Part shown: piece by piece, positions 16,636 through 24,925 of the stretch
Position numbering within the stretch: position 1 is the first letter of the stretch
How the letters are laid out: each line of letters begins with the position of its first letter
The notes under the pieces: model-generated
The model's input: the letters and a program-made list of their open reading frames with translations, nothing else
What the model was told of the DNA's origin: nothing
Database searches by the model: none
Program-made: the position numbers and the translations under genes
From: Nitrosopumilus sp. Nsub
Lineage (GTDB): Archaea > Thermoproteota > Nitrososphaeria > Nitrososphaerales > Nitrosopumilaceae
Length of the DNA: 42,853 bases
Direction of reading: 5' to 3'
Assembly (NCBI RefSeq): GCF_001541925.1
Contig: NZ_LQMW01000002.1
Span: 1-42,853, forward strand

Positions 16636-16713
16636 TTACACAAATAGTAATACAATAGATAATGTCACTACTGTAACAAATCCTGCTATTAAGGCAATTT
16701 TTGCATTATCCAA
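16636..16713 (-). CDS. 25-aa single-span membrane mini-protein
   Basis: A TTG-started frame of 25 codons reading DNAKIALIAGFVTVVTLSI and ending VLLFV, that is a short polar start followed by one hydrophobic helix. A TAA stops the frame directly upstream, fixing the TTG as the only standard start. The complete membrane-helix pattern in so short a frame, and the second example just downstream at 16791, suggest these are real mini-proteins. Function unknown. Confidence 0.45.
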   Translation of the reverse strand: MDNAKIALIAGFVTVVTLSIVLLFV

Positions 16714-16790
16714 TTAATCTCACAAGGGTTGAATTTATCTTGTATTTTAGATGTTTTTCTTAAAAACCCTAGGGGTAATTTGCATTTTAA

Positions 16791-16883
16791 TTATTTTCTA
16801 AACATCATCCAAATTCTTGTTCCTACCATAATCCCTACTGCTGAAATAATCAATGCAGGCACTGCAATTTCAATTATTTCCAT
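16791..16883 (-). CDS. 30-aa single-span membrane mini-protein
   Basis: An ATG-started frame of 30 codons: MEIIEIAVPALIISAVGIM and then VGTRIWMMFRK. It has an acidic start, one hydrophobic helix (about 6-20) and a basic tail, so the N-terminus would be outside. Preceded by A/T-rich DNA suitable for a promoter. No family recognised. Confidence 0.5.
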   Translation of the reverse strand: MEIIEIAVPALIISAVGIMVGTRIWMMFRK

Positions 16884-16959
16884 GTCTATTCTATAAACTA
16901 ATTTTATTTTTTTATTTTCTTTTCGAATTATTTAAATTCAATAAAATTTTAGATGTTGT

Positions 16960-17457
16960 ATGAAAGTTTCTAAAAAAATATTGAATTTACTTCATGATCA
17001 AATAGCTATGGAAGCAAATGCTTCAAATTATTATTTGTACTTGTCATCGTGGTGTAAAGTAAATGGTTATGAGGGTGCTTCTTCATTTTTCCAAAACCAT
17101 TCTTCTGAAGAAAGAGAACATATGCTTAAAATTATTCAATATCTAAATGATCTCAAAATTAACACAGTAATTCCATCTGTCTCAAAACCATCTCAAAATG
17201 TGAAATCTCTTGAACAGGTGATTAAAAATTCATTAGCAAATGAACAAAAAGTTACAAAATCTATTGATAAAATTTATGGTGTTGCTCAAAATGAAAATGA
17301 TCATCGAACTAGTATCTTTTTAGAATGGTTTGTGCGTGAACAAATAGAAGAAGAAGATTTGTTTGAATCTATTCTTCAAAAATTTGATGTCATAGGCAGA
17401 GATAAACTTGCCCTGCATGAAATTGATAAACATTTACAGAAATTATCTCAGAAATAA
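16960..17457 (+). CDS. ftn: Ferritin
   Basis: A non-haem ferritin of 165 aa that oxidises Fe2+ and stores it in a 24-subunit cage. The ferroxidase residues line up with E. coli FtnA shifted by one: Glu18, Glu51, His54, Glu95, Gln128 and Glu131. The four-helix pattern (QIAMEANASNYYLYLSSW; EEREHMLKII) is plain. No N-terminal targeting sequence, so cytoplasmic. It stands alone; iron storage suits an iron- and copper-demanding ammonia oxidiser. Confidence 0.95.
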   Translation: MKVSKKILNLLHDQIAMEANASNYYLYLSSWCKVNGYEGASSFFQNHSSEEREHMLKIIQYLNDLKINTVIPSVSKPSQNVKSLEQVIKNSLANEQKVTKSIDKIYGVAQNENDHRTSIFLEWFVREQIEEEDLFESILQKFDVIGRDKLALHEIDKHLQKLSQK

Positions 17458-17634
17458 TTTTGATTCTATCTAATTGAAAATTTTTCTATAATTTTTTAGT
17501 TTAACTTGTCTATGAAATTCAGATTAAAAGTTGTAATTATTCTATCATGAATTATGATTTTTTCATATTGATCTGTAAAAATTACATAAAAAAAATTATA
17601 CTTAATTATGATAACTTCTTAGATAAATCATTAG

Positions 17635-17708
17635 GGATAAGCCTGCCATTACCCCATGAGTGTAATGCTCTAAAGGAAACCAAACGGGATTTTGCTTTAG
17701 GCTTATTC
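17635..17708. ncRNA. Candidate structured RNA (three-stem element)
   Basis: A compact, G+C-richer island in A+T-rich DNA. 17635-17644 pairs with 17699-17708 over 10 bp (one G-U). Inside are a hairpin 17647-17652/17662-17667 (CATTAC/GTAATG, 9-nt loop) and a second one with AAAG/CTTT (17672-17675/17695-17698) and inner CAAA/TTTG. The layout is a three-way junction. It ends 66 bp before the ATG at 17774, so it could be a leader element for that gene or a free RNA; a 60-aa frame across it (17547-17729) looks spurious. I matched it to no known riboswitch. Confidence 0.42.
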
Positions 17709-17773
17709 ACTTTTATTCATTTTAAATAATTTTCAATGCAAAGCATTAATTTGAGATTTTTTTGATCAATTTC

Positions 17774-18253
17774 ATGTCCTTTGAAATTGATTGGCATGAA
17801 AATTTTTACGGCATATCCTGGGCTTATGAAAAAGATAGATTGGTTGTTTCTACTGTTTTTGAAGACAAAAAAGAAGCAACAACTATTGCACAAGAGATAG
17901 AAGAATGGAGTGACAAGTTTACTCGATTGACAATCATTGAAAAGGAAAATGGTGAATTTTCAATATGTTGTTATGAAGATCCACAAATTTCTAAAAGTTC
18001 TGAACATATTGGTCTATTTCGTACCGGTATGATTCAAAGTGGCGGTTATGAGCAAGCAAAACCTATGATTGAAGAAAAACCGCCTTTACTCCAAATTGCA
18101 TATGCTGCAGATGTTCGAGATATGACTACGTATGAACAAATATCTCGACTTGTCCCAATGAGAAAATGTAGAATTATTTCTCAAAAGGATTTGAAAAAAC
18201 AAGAGTATTATTTTGAAAGAACTGCCCATAACAAAAAAAATAATGAAACATAA
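17774..18253 (+). CDS. Conserved hypothetical protein
   Basis: A 159-aa soluble, acidic protein beginning MSFEIDWHENFYGISWAYEK. Mixed alpha/beta pattern; four Cys (two in CCYED) without a clear metal motif. The C-terminal half carries LLQIAYAADVRDMTTYEQIS. I start at the ATG at 17774; an in-frame TTG at 17762 is possible. The G+C-rich structured element lies just upstream. No family recognised, so no function given. Confidence 0.7.
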   Translation: MSFEIDWHENFYGISWAYEKDRLVVSTVFEDKKEATTIAQEIEEWSDKFTRLTIIEKENGEFSICCYEDPQISKSSEHIGLFRTGMIQSGGYEQAKPMIEEKPPLLQIAYAADVRDMTTYEQISRLVPMRKCRIISQKDLKKQEYYFERTAHNKKNNET

Positions 18254-18391
18254 AATCTCTCATTCATTACTTATGGACAATCTTTTACAATTGTCTTAAA
18301 TCCATATAAAGAATCACTATCAAATCATTCATAACATTCCTACTGATTAATCATTCATCTCTTTTAAATGCAAATTTGAATTAGTCTAACT

Positions 18392-18463
18392 ATGAATGAT
18401 AACAATGACTCAACCAATTGGGAAGATGCCATAGGCTCCTCATGGTTAATTTCAGAAGAGTGA
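18392..18463 (+). CDS. Possible 23-aa acidic mini-protein
   Basis: ATG at 18392 opens a 23-codon frame, MNDNNDSTNWEDAIGSSWL and then ISEE, ending TGA. CTTTTAAA at 18361-18368 lies 24-31 nt upstream, the right place for a TATA box of a leaderless transcript. That promoter spacing is the main support; the peptide has no motif. Confidence 0.35.
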   Translation: MNDNNDSTNWEDAIGSSWLISEE

Positions 18464-18601
18464 TAAACTACTTTTGATATGCTATTTCTACAATTAGAAA
18501 TAATTATCATAATTTAGTTATCTTCTTCTGAATTAATTCATTTATTTTAGTAGATTTATTTTACAGATTTGATTTTAAAGATTTGCTCTGGGGTGTAAAA
18601 A

Positions 18602-18730
18602 TTGATTATTGAACATACTAAAGAATGTAAATATAGAAATGATAATGATTTACCTCATACAAATTGTTATTGTAAATGTCATAAAGTCTTGATGATGGAA
18701 TCTACTAAATTGGAATCAAGAACTTTCTGA
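18602..18730 (+). CDS. 42-aa Cys/His-rich mini-protein
   Basis: TTG at 18602 opens a 42-codon frame reading IIEHTKECKYRNDNDLPHT and then NCYCKCHKVLMMES. The Cys-x13-Cys-Tyr-Cys-Lys-Cys-His cluster is a clear metal-binding pattern and hard to obtain by chance. A TAA lies two codons upstream, so TTG is the only standard start. The end overlaps the convergent gene at 18716 by 15 bp. Function unknown. Confidence 0.55.
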   Translation: MIIEHTKECKYRNDNDLPHTNCYCKCHKVLMMESTKLESRTF

Positions 18731-18952
18731 TTCTTTTTTTGGTTCAAAATTTTCCACAATCTCTGACACTGTTTTTAAAATTGCTTCTTTGATTTGTTCT
18801 TGACTCATTCCTGATTTATGCATTAATTTCATTTGGTCCATCAATGCAAAATGTACACGACCTTGTAAATAATCTACAATTCCAAAATTTCCTTTGGGGA
18901 ATTCTGTTACAAATAACTCATGATCTGTTGATTTGTTTGTTGATTCGGACAT
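18716..18952 (-). CDS. Small hypothetical protein
   Basis: A 78-aa acidic protein, no cysteines or membrane segments. The C-terminal half (MSQEQIKEAILKTVSEIVEN, about 49-68) is a predicted amphipathic helix pair that could mediate binding or dimerisation. Clean ATG start, divergent from the gene at 19023 with 70 bp between. Not recognised. Confidence 0.62.
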   Translation of the reverse strand: MSESTNKSTDHELFVTEFPKGNFGIVDYLQGRVHFALMDQMKLMHKSGMSQEQIKEAILKTVSEIVENFEPKKESESS

Positions 18953-19022
18953 ATGTCTTGTTTAGAAAATTACTGTTATAAAATTTACAAATATTCATTA
19001 ATCTCTAAAAATAGATAACTTC

Positions 19023-19373
19023 ATGACAGAATTTGTTCATAAACCATACGATAAAATCTATGTTCGGGACATGATCCAACTTAGCCTTGATGATCTTATT
19101 GGCATGATGTCCTCATTGGAATCTGCTAATGCCTATTGGGTGGACGGGGTATTATTTGCAAGCTTTGCAATGACTGAATCCGAAGAATTAGCAAAAAAAG
19201 AAATGAACAATGAAATGTTTTTAGACAAAGTAATTTTTGCAAAATTTGAAAATTATTCTAAAACCGTAAAGTCTTCTACAAATTTGGAGATCGGTGTTTT
19301 AAACATGCAAAAAAGCAGTTTGTACACTGATTTGATAAAATGGTTAAAAACACAGCCTATTTGGTCAAGTTAG
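19023..19373 (+). CDS. Hypothetical protein
   Basis: A 116-aa acidic soluble protein with a mixed alpha/beta pattern (HKPYDKIYVRDMIQLSLDDL; VDGVLFASFAMTESEEL). No cysteine, signal or membrane segment, and no motif I recognise. ATG start after an A/T-rich promoter-like stretch shared with the divergent gene at 18716-18952. Composition and intact frame suggest a real gene. Confidence 0.62.
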   Translation: MTEFVHKPYDKIYVRDMIQLSLDDLIGMMSSLESANAYWVDGVLFASFAMTESEELAKKEMNNEMFLDKVIFAKFENYSKTVKSSTNLEIGVLNMQKSSLYTDLIKWLKTQPIWSS

Positions 19374-19433
19374 ATAACCCCTATTTTGTCCTATTTCTAT
19401 AATCTTTTTATGATGATTAATTGAAATCAAAAT

Positions 19434-19961
19434 ATGGCATTAAAATCAGAACAATCTTTTAAAGAATATCTGAAGAAATTATCTGACGATACAATTATTC
19501 GCTATTATTCGGATGTAGAGTATTCTCCATTCCCCATACTGGTTATTCAAGAATATACTCGAAGATTTGAACAAAAAACTAAAACTGAAATTTTAAAAGA
19601 TCTAAAATATCAAACACGTTTAGCTAAAAAAAAGACTCAGGAAATTAGCCAAATGGCTAAAAAACATAAATTGATTGATGATGTAACTAAACAAAAATCT
19701 CAAGAAATTGTTGAACAAGCTAAACGAAAAGGGTTTAAAATCAGTGAAAAAATTTCTGATAAACGCCATGTTTTGAGTTCTAAATTAAAGACTACTGCAA
19801 AATCAAAAATTCAAAAAACAGTTAATGTTAGTAAATCTCTAAAATCATCCAAAAAAGAAAATTTAGAACTCTTAGAAAGTTTGGCAAAATTAAAGGATGC
19901 AGGAGTAATTACTGCAAAAGAATTCCAAGAGAAAAAAAAGAAACTACTTTCTACCATTTAA
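19434..19961 (+). CDS. Coiled-coil protein with C-terminal SHOCT-like domain
   Basis: A 175-aa basic protein. Residues 1-50 hold a short helical region (LSDDTIIRYYSDVEYSPFP). Residues ~50-135 are Lys/Gln-rich and coiled-coil-like. The last 30 residues, ESLAKLKDAGVITAKEFQEK and onward, match the SHOCT (short C-terminal) domain, which usually mediates oligomerisation or contacts. TTTTTAT about 25 nt upstream of the ATG serves as TATA box. The stop overlaps the convergent gene by 4 bp. The cellular role is unknown. Confidence 0.7.
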   Translation: MALKSEQSFKEYLKKLSDDTIIRYYSDVEYSPFPILVIQEYTRRFEQKTKTEILKDLKYQTRLAKKKTQEISQMAKKHKLIDDVTKQKSQEIVEQAKRKGFKISEKISDKRHVLSSKLKTTAKSKIQKTVNVSKSLKSSKKENLELLESLAKLKDAGVITAKEFQEKKKKLLSTI

Positions 19962-20380
19962 TTTTTTGATAATTTTTTAAATTTTTCAAATTCTGATTTT
20001 GTTTTAACAAATTGATCAGTTAAAATTTTACAAGAAAAAATCTGATTCATTTCATTATCAATAATGAATATCATTTCATTAAAAATTATTGAATCGATAA
20101 AATCCATTGTCGGGTATATCGTATATTCAAACAATTCTTGATTTATCTGAAGTTTAAATTTACACCCCATGATTAATCCTATCTCATCATGTTTGTTTAG
20201 AAATCCCCTTAAACTTGCCTTGATTTCAAATTCACTTTGCATTGATTTTAATTTTAATTTATTTTCAGAATTTTCCTCCAAAATACATGCAACTGGATTA
20301 TCTTGAATGTGTAAGACTGATGATTTGTGAGTCTCTGCATACTCTTCAATTTCTTTAATCTTATCTAATGGCATATTCAA
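19958..20380 (-). CDS. Hypothetical protein
   Basis: A 140-aa protein, alpha/beta, with two Cys-containing segments (VACILEEN, LIMGCKFKL) but no motif. The C-terminal part has amphipathic helices ending in EFEKFKKLSKN. No signal or membrane segment. The region around residues 60-110 alternates hydrophobic and charged residues as in a beta-sheet ligand domain. Not recognised; convergent with the SHOCT-like gene. Confidence 0.6.
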   Translation of the reverse strand: MNMPLDKIKEIEEYAETHKSSVLHIQDNPVACILEENSENKLKLKSMQSEFEIKASLRGFLNKHDEIGLIMGCKFKLQINQELFEYTIYPTMDFIDSIIFNEMIFIIDNEMNQIFSCKILTDQFVKTKSEFEKFKKLSKN

Positions 20381-20396
20381 TTGTCTGTAAAATTAA

Positions 20397-20552
20397 TTAA
20401 TTAGTTTTCATTTTTGTGCCTGTTTCTATTCTTCTTTGAAAAAAAAAGTCAGTCTCCTTTATTTTGGAGACTCTGTAATGCATTAACTAGTTTATGTGAG
20501 CATTGGGCTCATCCAGCTAACGCCGCAAGATGTCTCTGACTCTGTTACTCAT
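20397..20552 (-). pseudogene. G+C-rich island: decayed small ORF or structured RNA
   Basis: Read on the minus strand, ATG at 20552 gives MSNRVRDILRR, TAG, LDEPNAHIN, TAG, LMHYRVSKIKETDFFF. A second frame reads LAALAG, TGA, AQCSHKLVNALQSLQNKGD, TGA; joining it after MSNRVRDI needs one frameshift and one TGG-to-TGA change. Both look protein-like. The same stretch holds strong secondary structure (hairpins at 20451-20472 and 20497-20511, and AGTCAG/CTGACT at 20447-20452/20536-20541). It is richer in G+C than its surroundings. I cannot decide between RNA gene and broken mini-gene. Confidence 0.35.
20441..20472 (-). terminator. Hairpin followed by T-run (minus strand)
   Basis: AGTCTCC (20451-20457) pairs perfectly with GGAGACT (20466-20472) around an 8-nt loop. 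On the minus strand the hairpin is followed after three bases by a run of nine T, the layout of an intrinsic terminator. It would end transcripts from the island above or read-through from the VWA operon ending at 20655. Confidence 0.5.
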
Positions 20553-20654
20553 AGAACTATCTTTTTGTTAAAAATTAAATTTAAAAAAAATTACATGAGT
20601 GTTTAATTTTTTCACATTAATTTGATCGTTATTTTTTAAAATTGAAACTATTTT

Positions 20655-21599
20655 CTATGCTGCTATTCTGAATCTTCCATAAATGATGTAAATATCTATT
20701 AAAAGAATAATAATCGCCGAACCAATGAACCAATCTCTGATTGTAGATAATTCTGTTTCATATTCTAGATTTGTATTTAATTCCAAAAATATTTTGTTTA
20801 AAGTTTGTTCATCTAATGATTTGAAATAACTTCCTCCCGTATTGCTTGCTATTTCTTGAAGTGTTTGTTCGTCTAATTCTGCATACTGGGGTTCGCCGTA
20901 AATGTCATCCCTAAGATAAACAGGGTTCTCTGAACCAATTCCAATAGTGTGAACTTGTACATTGTTTAAAACTGCATATTGTGTAGCTTGTTCTGGTGTT
21001 ACTAACCCTGAATTGTGTATTCCGTCACTGAGAAGAATAATCACTCTTTTTTTATCTAAAATCGATGATACCATATCTACGCCTAATGATAATCCATCTC
21101 CAATCGCGGTTGCGCCTGTTCCTTGTTGTATGGAAGATATGGAGTTTAGTGTTTTTTCTTTAACTGGTGTTAGGTATGAGATTGTTCCTGCTCCAGTTTC
21201 AAAGAGCACTACTCCAATATTGTTTGTTTTACTAGTTTTTGTAATGAGTGATGTTATGGCCTTTTTTGCTGCTTCTAATCTTGTAGGCTCATAATCTGAA
21301 GCAGCCATGCTCTCAGATCCATCTAAAACTATGCCTAAATTGACTCCTTTTTCATTTCCCATGGTCACAATTTGAGGATTAGCTAATGCAATTATTATCA
21401 ATGACAATACAACTAAAATTAGTACAAATGGAATGTGTTTTCTAAATACATTATTTTTGGTGTTTGTTTGTTTAATAATTTTTAATGTGCTGAATTTTAA
21501 AATTGATTCTTTTTTATTTGAATTGTATTTGTAATAAATAAAAACTAAAACTGGAATTATTAAAAAAAGAAATAATGCATTAATGAATCCGAATTCCAT
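20655..21599 (-). CDS. batA: VWA-domain membrane protein (BatA-like)
   Basis: A 314-aa membrane-anchored von Willebrand A protein. Two N-terminal membrane segments (about 5-22 and 56-74) are followed by the VWA domain with an intact MIDAS start, DGSES (Asp93, Ser95, Ser97), then VLFETGAGTI and LLSDGIHNSG, and a C-terminal membrane helix (about 285-305). This is the BatA/BatB layout. I start at the ATG that overlaps the DUF58 stop as TAATG; an in-frame ATG six codons upstream exists. It closes the MoxR-DUF58-VWA operon, thought in bacteria to act in envelope-stress or chaperone-like complex assembly. Confidence 0.88.
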   Translation of the reverse strand: MEFGFINALFLFLIIPVLVFIYYKYNSNKKESILKFSTLKIIKQTNTKNNVFRKHIPFVLILVVLSLIIIALANPQIVTMGNEKGVNLGIVLDGSESMAASDYEPTRLEAAKKAITSLITKTSKTNNIGVVLFETGAGTISYLTPVKEKTLNSISSIQQGTGATAIGDGLSLGVDMVSSILDKKRVIILLSDGIHNSGLVTPEQATQYAVLNNVQVHTIGIGSENPVYLRDDIYGEPQYAELDEQTLQEIASNTGGSYFKSLDEQTLNKIFLELNTNLEYETELSTIRDWFIGSAIIILLIDIYIIYGRFRIAA

Positions 21600-22477
21600 T
21601 AGTTCTTCATTCTCCATTTGTTTCTAAAATATCGGTTTATTGTGATGTCAAATGATTCTTGATCAGTCAAATTAATCATATCGATTCCAATTTTTTTCAT
21701 GCTGTTTTGATTCTCTTCAATTTTTTGTTTCATTATTTCTGAATACTGTTTTTGAAAGCTTTTACTTGATGTGTTTACAAGTAATTGTTCCCCAGTCTCT
21801 GCATCTTCAATGTATGCATAACCTATGTTTGGTATTTCTCTTTCTTTAACATCTGAAATATTTATCAATATTACTTCGTGATGTAATTTCAAAAATTTTA
21901 ATGGTTTTTCATAATTATCTGAAAGGAAATCTGAAATTATGTATATGACACTTTTTCGTTTTAATTTATTTTTTAATGTGGATAATGATTTTAAAATATC
22001 CGTATCTTTATTTTTTGGTTCATATTCAATCAACTCTTTAATTATTCTAAGTAATTGACGCTTGCCTTTTTTTGAAGGAATGAATTTTTCTAATTGATTT
22101 GTAAATATGCCTAATCCTAATCTATCATTATTTTTTAATGCTAGAAACATTAGTGATGCTGCAACCTCAAAACTCAAATCAAGTTTTGATTTTTTAAATC
22201 CAAAATTAGTGCTAGCAGATAAATCTAAAATCAGGTAAATATTCAATTCATTTTCTTCAACAAATTCTTTAACATATAGCGAATTGTGCCTAGCTGAAAC
22301 GTTCCAATCTATTCTTTTAACATCATCGCCTGGAATATACTCTCTAACTTCTGAAAATTCTATCCCTCCACCTCTAAATTTTGAATTATAGGCACCAGAT
22401 TCGACCCCTTCTACAAGATCCTTGGTTTGGATTTCTAAATTTTTAATCTGTCTAAGTAAATCTGAAATTTTGCTCAT
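21599..22477 (-). CDS. DUF58-domain protein
   Basis: A 292-aa soluble protein with the DUF58 signature SEVREYIPGDDVKRIDWNVS (about 42-61), followed by a VWA-like fold (YLILDLSASTNFG; VIYIISDFLSDNYE). DUF58 proteins nearly always pair with a MoxR ATPase and VWA membrane proteins, as here. The ASP-x-SER-x-SER variant DLSAS suggests some metal-site retention. It starts 2 bp after moxR and its stop overlaps the VWA gene by one base, so the three are one transcript. Biochemical role unproven. Confidence 0.9.
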   Translation of the reverse strand: MSKISDLLRQIKNLEIQTKDLVEGVESGAYNSKFRGGGIEFSEVREYIPGDDVKRIDWNVSARHNSLYVKEFVEENELNIYLILDLSASTNFGFKKSKLDLSFEVAASLMFLALKNNDRLGLGIFTNQLEKFIPSKKGKRQLLRIIKELIEYEPKNKDTDILKSLSTLKNKLKRKSVIYIISDFLSDNYEKPLKFLKLHHEVILINISDVKEREIPNIGYAYIEDAETGEQLLVNTSSKSFQKQYSEIMKQKIEENQNSMKKIGIDMINLTDQESFDITINRYFRNKWRMKN

Positions 22478-22479
22478 TT

Positions 22480-23502
22480 TTATGGTGATGGTACTTTGTC
22501 TAGAATTATGTCAATTACTTTATCGGTGTTTATTTCATCTGCTTCTGCTTCAAATGTCAAAATTAATCTATGACGTAATACGTCATGAGCAACTTCTTTG
22601 ACATCTTCAGGTATGACATATCCTCTTCCGTTAATCATTGCATTAGCTTTTGCTGTTTTAATTAACCAAATTGAAGCTCTTGGTGATGCACCAAATTCAA
22701 TTGTATTTTGTAAATCTAATTCATAATTGTCCGGATTTCTTGTTGCGTCAACTATGTTAGCTACATATTTTAAAATTATATCGTCTGCATAAATTTTTGA
22801 ATTAAATTCTTGCATTTGCAATATTTCGTTTGATTTTAAAATGGGTTCAGATTTTTTTTCAGATTCCATCGTATTTCTTTCGATAATTTTGATTTCTTCC
22901 TCCTTTGTTGGATAATTAATTAAAATTTTTAATGCAAATCTATCGACTTGTGCCTCTGGAAGTTTGTATGTGCCTTCGTTTTCAATCGGGTTCTGTGTTG
23001 CTAGGACTAAAAATGGTTTTTCTAATTGAAAAGTTTCACCGTGTATACTTACTTGTCTTTCTTGCATTGATTCTAATAATGCTGATTGAACTTTTGGCGG
23101 TGCTCGATTTATTTCATCAGCTAATACAAAATTATGAAAAATAGGGCCTTTTTGAATTTCAAATGAGTTTGAATTATTTTTGTAAATTTTTGTTCCTAAA
23201 ATATCTGCAGGTAGCAAATCTGGCGTAAATTGTATTCTGACATTATTTACACTAAAGATATCTGCCATTGTTTTAATCATTAGTGTTTTAGCTAATCCTG
23301 GAACACTTTCAAGTAATACATGACCATTTGAAATTATTGAAATTAGAATTTTTTTGATTATGTCTTCCTGACCTATGATGTTTTTTTGTGTCTCCAACAT
23401 AATATCTGAAATGATTTTTGAGTACTTTTGTGAAATTTCTGTTAATTCTTGAATTTTTTTATCTGATGTTGCAAATTTTTCATTATTACTGATAAAATTC
23501 AT
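22480..23502 (-). CDS. moxR: MoxR-family AAA+ ATPase
   Basis: A 340-aa AAA+ ATPase. Walker A is ESVPGLAKT (about 65-73; the usual first Gly is Ser), Walker B is FVLADEINRAPP (about 125-136), the sensor region reads LVLATQNPIENEGTY, and the lid contains GASPRASIWLIKTAKA. MoxR enzymes act as chaperone-like machines for the maturation of metal enzymes or complexes together with VWA proteins. It heads the minus-strand operon and is divergent from the DUF4129-like gene at 23600; the 97-bp gap holds both promoters. Confidence 0.93.
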   Translation of the reverse strand: MNFISNNEKFATSDKKIQELTEISQKYSKIISDIMLETQKNIIGQEDIIKKILISIISNGHVLLESVPGLAKTLMIKTMADIFSVNNVRIQFTPDLLPADILGTKIYKNNSNSFEIQKGPIFHNFVLADEINRAPPKVQSALLESMQERQVSIHGETFQLEKPFLVLATQNPIENEGTYKLPEAQVDRFALKILINYPTKEEEIKIIERNTMESEKKSEPILKSNEILQMQEFNSKIYADDIILKYVANIVDATRNPDNYELDLQNTIEFGASPRASIWLIKTAKANAMINGRGYVIPEDVKEVAHDVLRHRLILTFEAEADEINTDKVIDIILDKVPSP

Positions 23503-23599
23503 TAGTTCTCATTTCTAAAATCTTGATTAATAGTATATGGTATATTCGATGATTGTACCAATTTTTATTTTACTCTTTTATTGATATAAAAATCAAATA

Positions 23600-24925
23600 T
23601 TGCGCCCTTTCTGGATTTTGTTATTTGTATCGTTGTTTTTATCAATTAGTCCTGTTTTTGCTGAACCTGTTGAAGTTGAAATTGATTGGATCATAGAAGG
23701 GCAAACAGCTATTGTTAACCCTCCTCTGCCAGAATCAATTAAAGATGATCAAAATAATGATGTTGCCCAATTTGATGTTCAAAATAATAAAAAATCCATA
23801 ACAATTGCCACTGAAACAGAAGACTTTGAGGATTTTATTACTGGAAGTGGTTACACTATTGGCGATAGATTAATTACAATTGATTCTGAAGAAGGTCAAA
23901 TTCTTAATAAGATGTTAATTGAACAAAGACAAATCAATAAAGATAATTTTTTTCATATGATAAAATATCTGGATAGATATTCTGATGGTTATGTTGAACT
24001 TGCAGAAGCCTTACTTGATCCTGTAAAAAAACAAAAATATCTTTCTTCCGGAATTTCTCGTGATTATTATGTTGATTCGAATTTAGAAAATTTTTTAGTT
24101 GAACGTGGATATGACTTAAATGATTTGGAATCAATCCCTAACGAAGCATTTTCTCCAACAAAATATGATGATGTTCGACTAAAGGCTTCTCAAATGGCAA
24201 ATGAAGGAAAAGAAAGTATTGATTTGAGAGAATTACTTCCAAATTATGTTGCTCCTGATTCACAAGCCATGAAAGAAGACATGGTAAGACAACTGACAAA
24301 AGAAACCTCTAATGTTTATGAATCAATTTCTTCTCGTCAATTAGACATATCAATTACACAATCTCCTGATTTGACAACTTCAATTTCTTCTAATTTGTTT
24401 GATGATTTCCAATTTGTTAATACTAAATTTGAAAATACAAGACACGTAATTGATACTATTGAACAATCACAAACTGCATTTGAATTACCTAAAAATTATG
24501 ACTATAATTTGATGATTTTGATTCCAATTATTTTAGGATCTGCTATCTTTGGATACTTTATGTATAAAAAATCTGCTAGTAAACGTCCACAAGAAATTAT
24601 TGCCGTAACTCCTTCAGTTAATTATGTTGAAAATACTCTAGATATGATTCAATCCTCTAAGATGTTATTTGATGAAAATATGACCAAATATGCGTTTGAA
24701 AAATTCAGTCAGGCAATTAGGTATTATTATTCTAATAAATTGGGAATCAATCTAGATATGACCCAAAGTGAAATGATGCACAATCTAAAAAAATCTGAGG
24801 TGTCCAACTACCCACAAATTCAAAAATGGCTTCAATTGTGTGGTCAAGTTGAATTTGTTAGACATCATTCTACTCAAAAAGAGTTTAGTGATGCATTAGA
24901 GACATTCAAAAAATTAATTTCTTAA
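23600..24925 (+). CDS. Exported, membrane-anchored DUF4129-like protein
   Basis: A 441-aa protein. Residues 1-21 form a signal peptide (hydrophobic stretch ending VFA, then EPVEVE). The extracytoplasmic part (22-300) is acidic and without known motif. One transmembrane helix lies at about 303-322 (NLMILIPIILGSAIFGYF), followed by a cytoplasmic tail with FEKFSQAIRYYYSNKLG (about 364-380) and a C-terminal helix bundle resembling DUF4129, a usual partner of MoxR/DUF58/VWA operons. TTG start (RPFWILLF). Divergent from moxR and presumably co-regulated. The DUF4129 likeness is by eye only. Confidence 0.75.
   Translation: MRPFWILLFVSLFLSISPVFAEPVEVEIDWIIEGQTAIVNPPLPESIKDDQNNDVAQFDVQNNKKSITIATETEDFEDFITGSGYTIGDRLITIDSEEGQILNKMLIEQRQINKDNFFHMIKYLDRYSDGYVELAEALLDPVKKQKYLSSGISRDYYVDSNLENFLVERGYDLNDLESIPNEAFSPTKYDDVRLKASQMANEGKESIDLRELLPNYVAPDSQAMKEDMVRQLTKETSNVYESISSRQLDISITQSPDLTTSISSNLFDDFQFVNTKFENTRHVIDTIEQSQTAFELPKNYDYNLMILIPIILGSAIFGYFMYKKSASKRPQEIIAVTPSVNYVENTLDMIQSSKMLFDENMTKYAFEKFSQAIRYYYSNKLGINLDMTQSEMMHNLKKSEVSNYPQIQKWLQLCGQVEFVRHHSTQKEFSDALETFKKLIS

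Noticed and set aside
17547-17729. 60-aa ORF on the plus strand
   Set aside because: It runs through the structured G+C-rich element, has a composition unlike the neighbours (mixed Ile/Asn-rich then Pro/Leu-rich) and no recognisable motif; pairing explains the stretch better.
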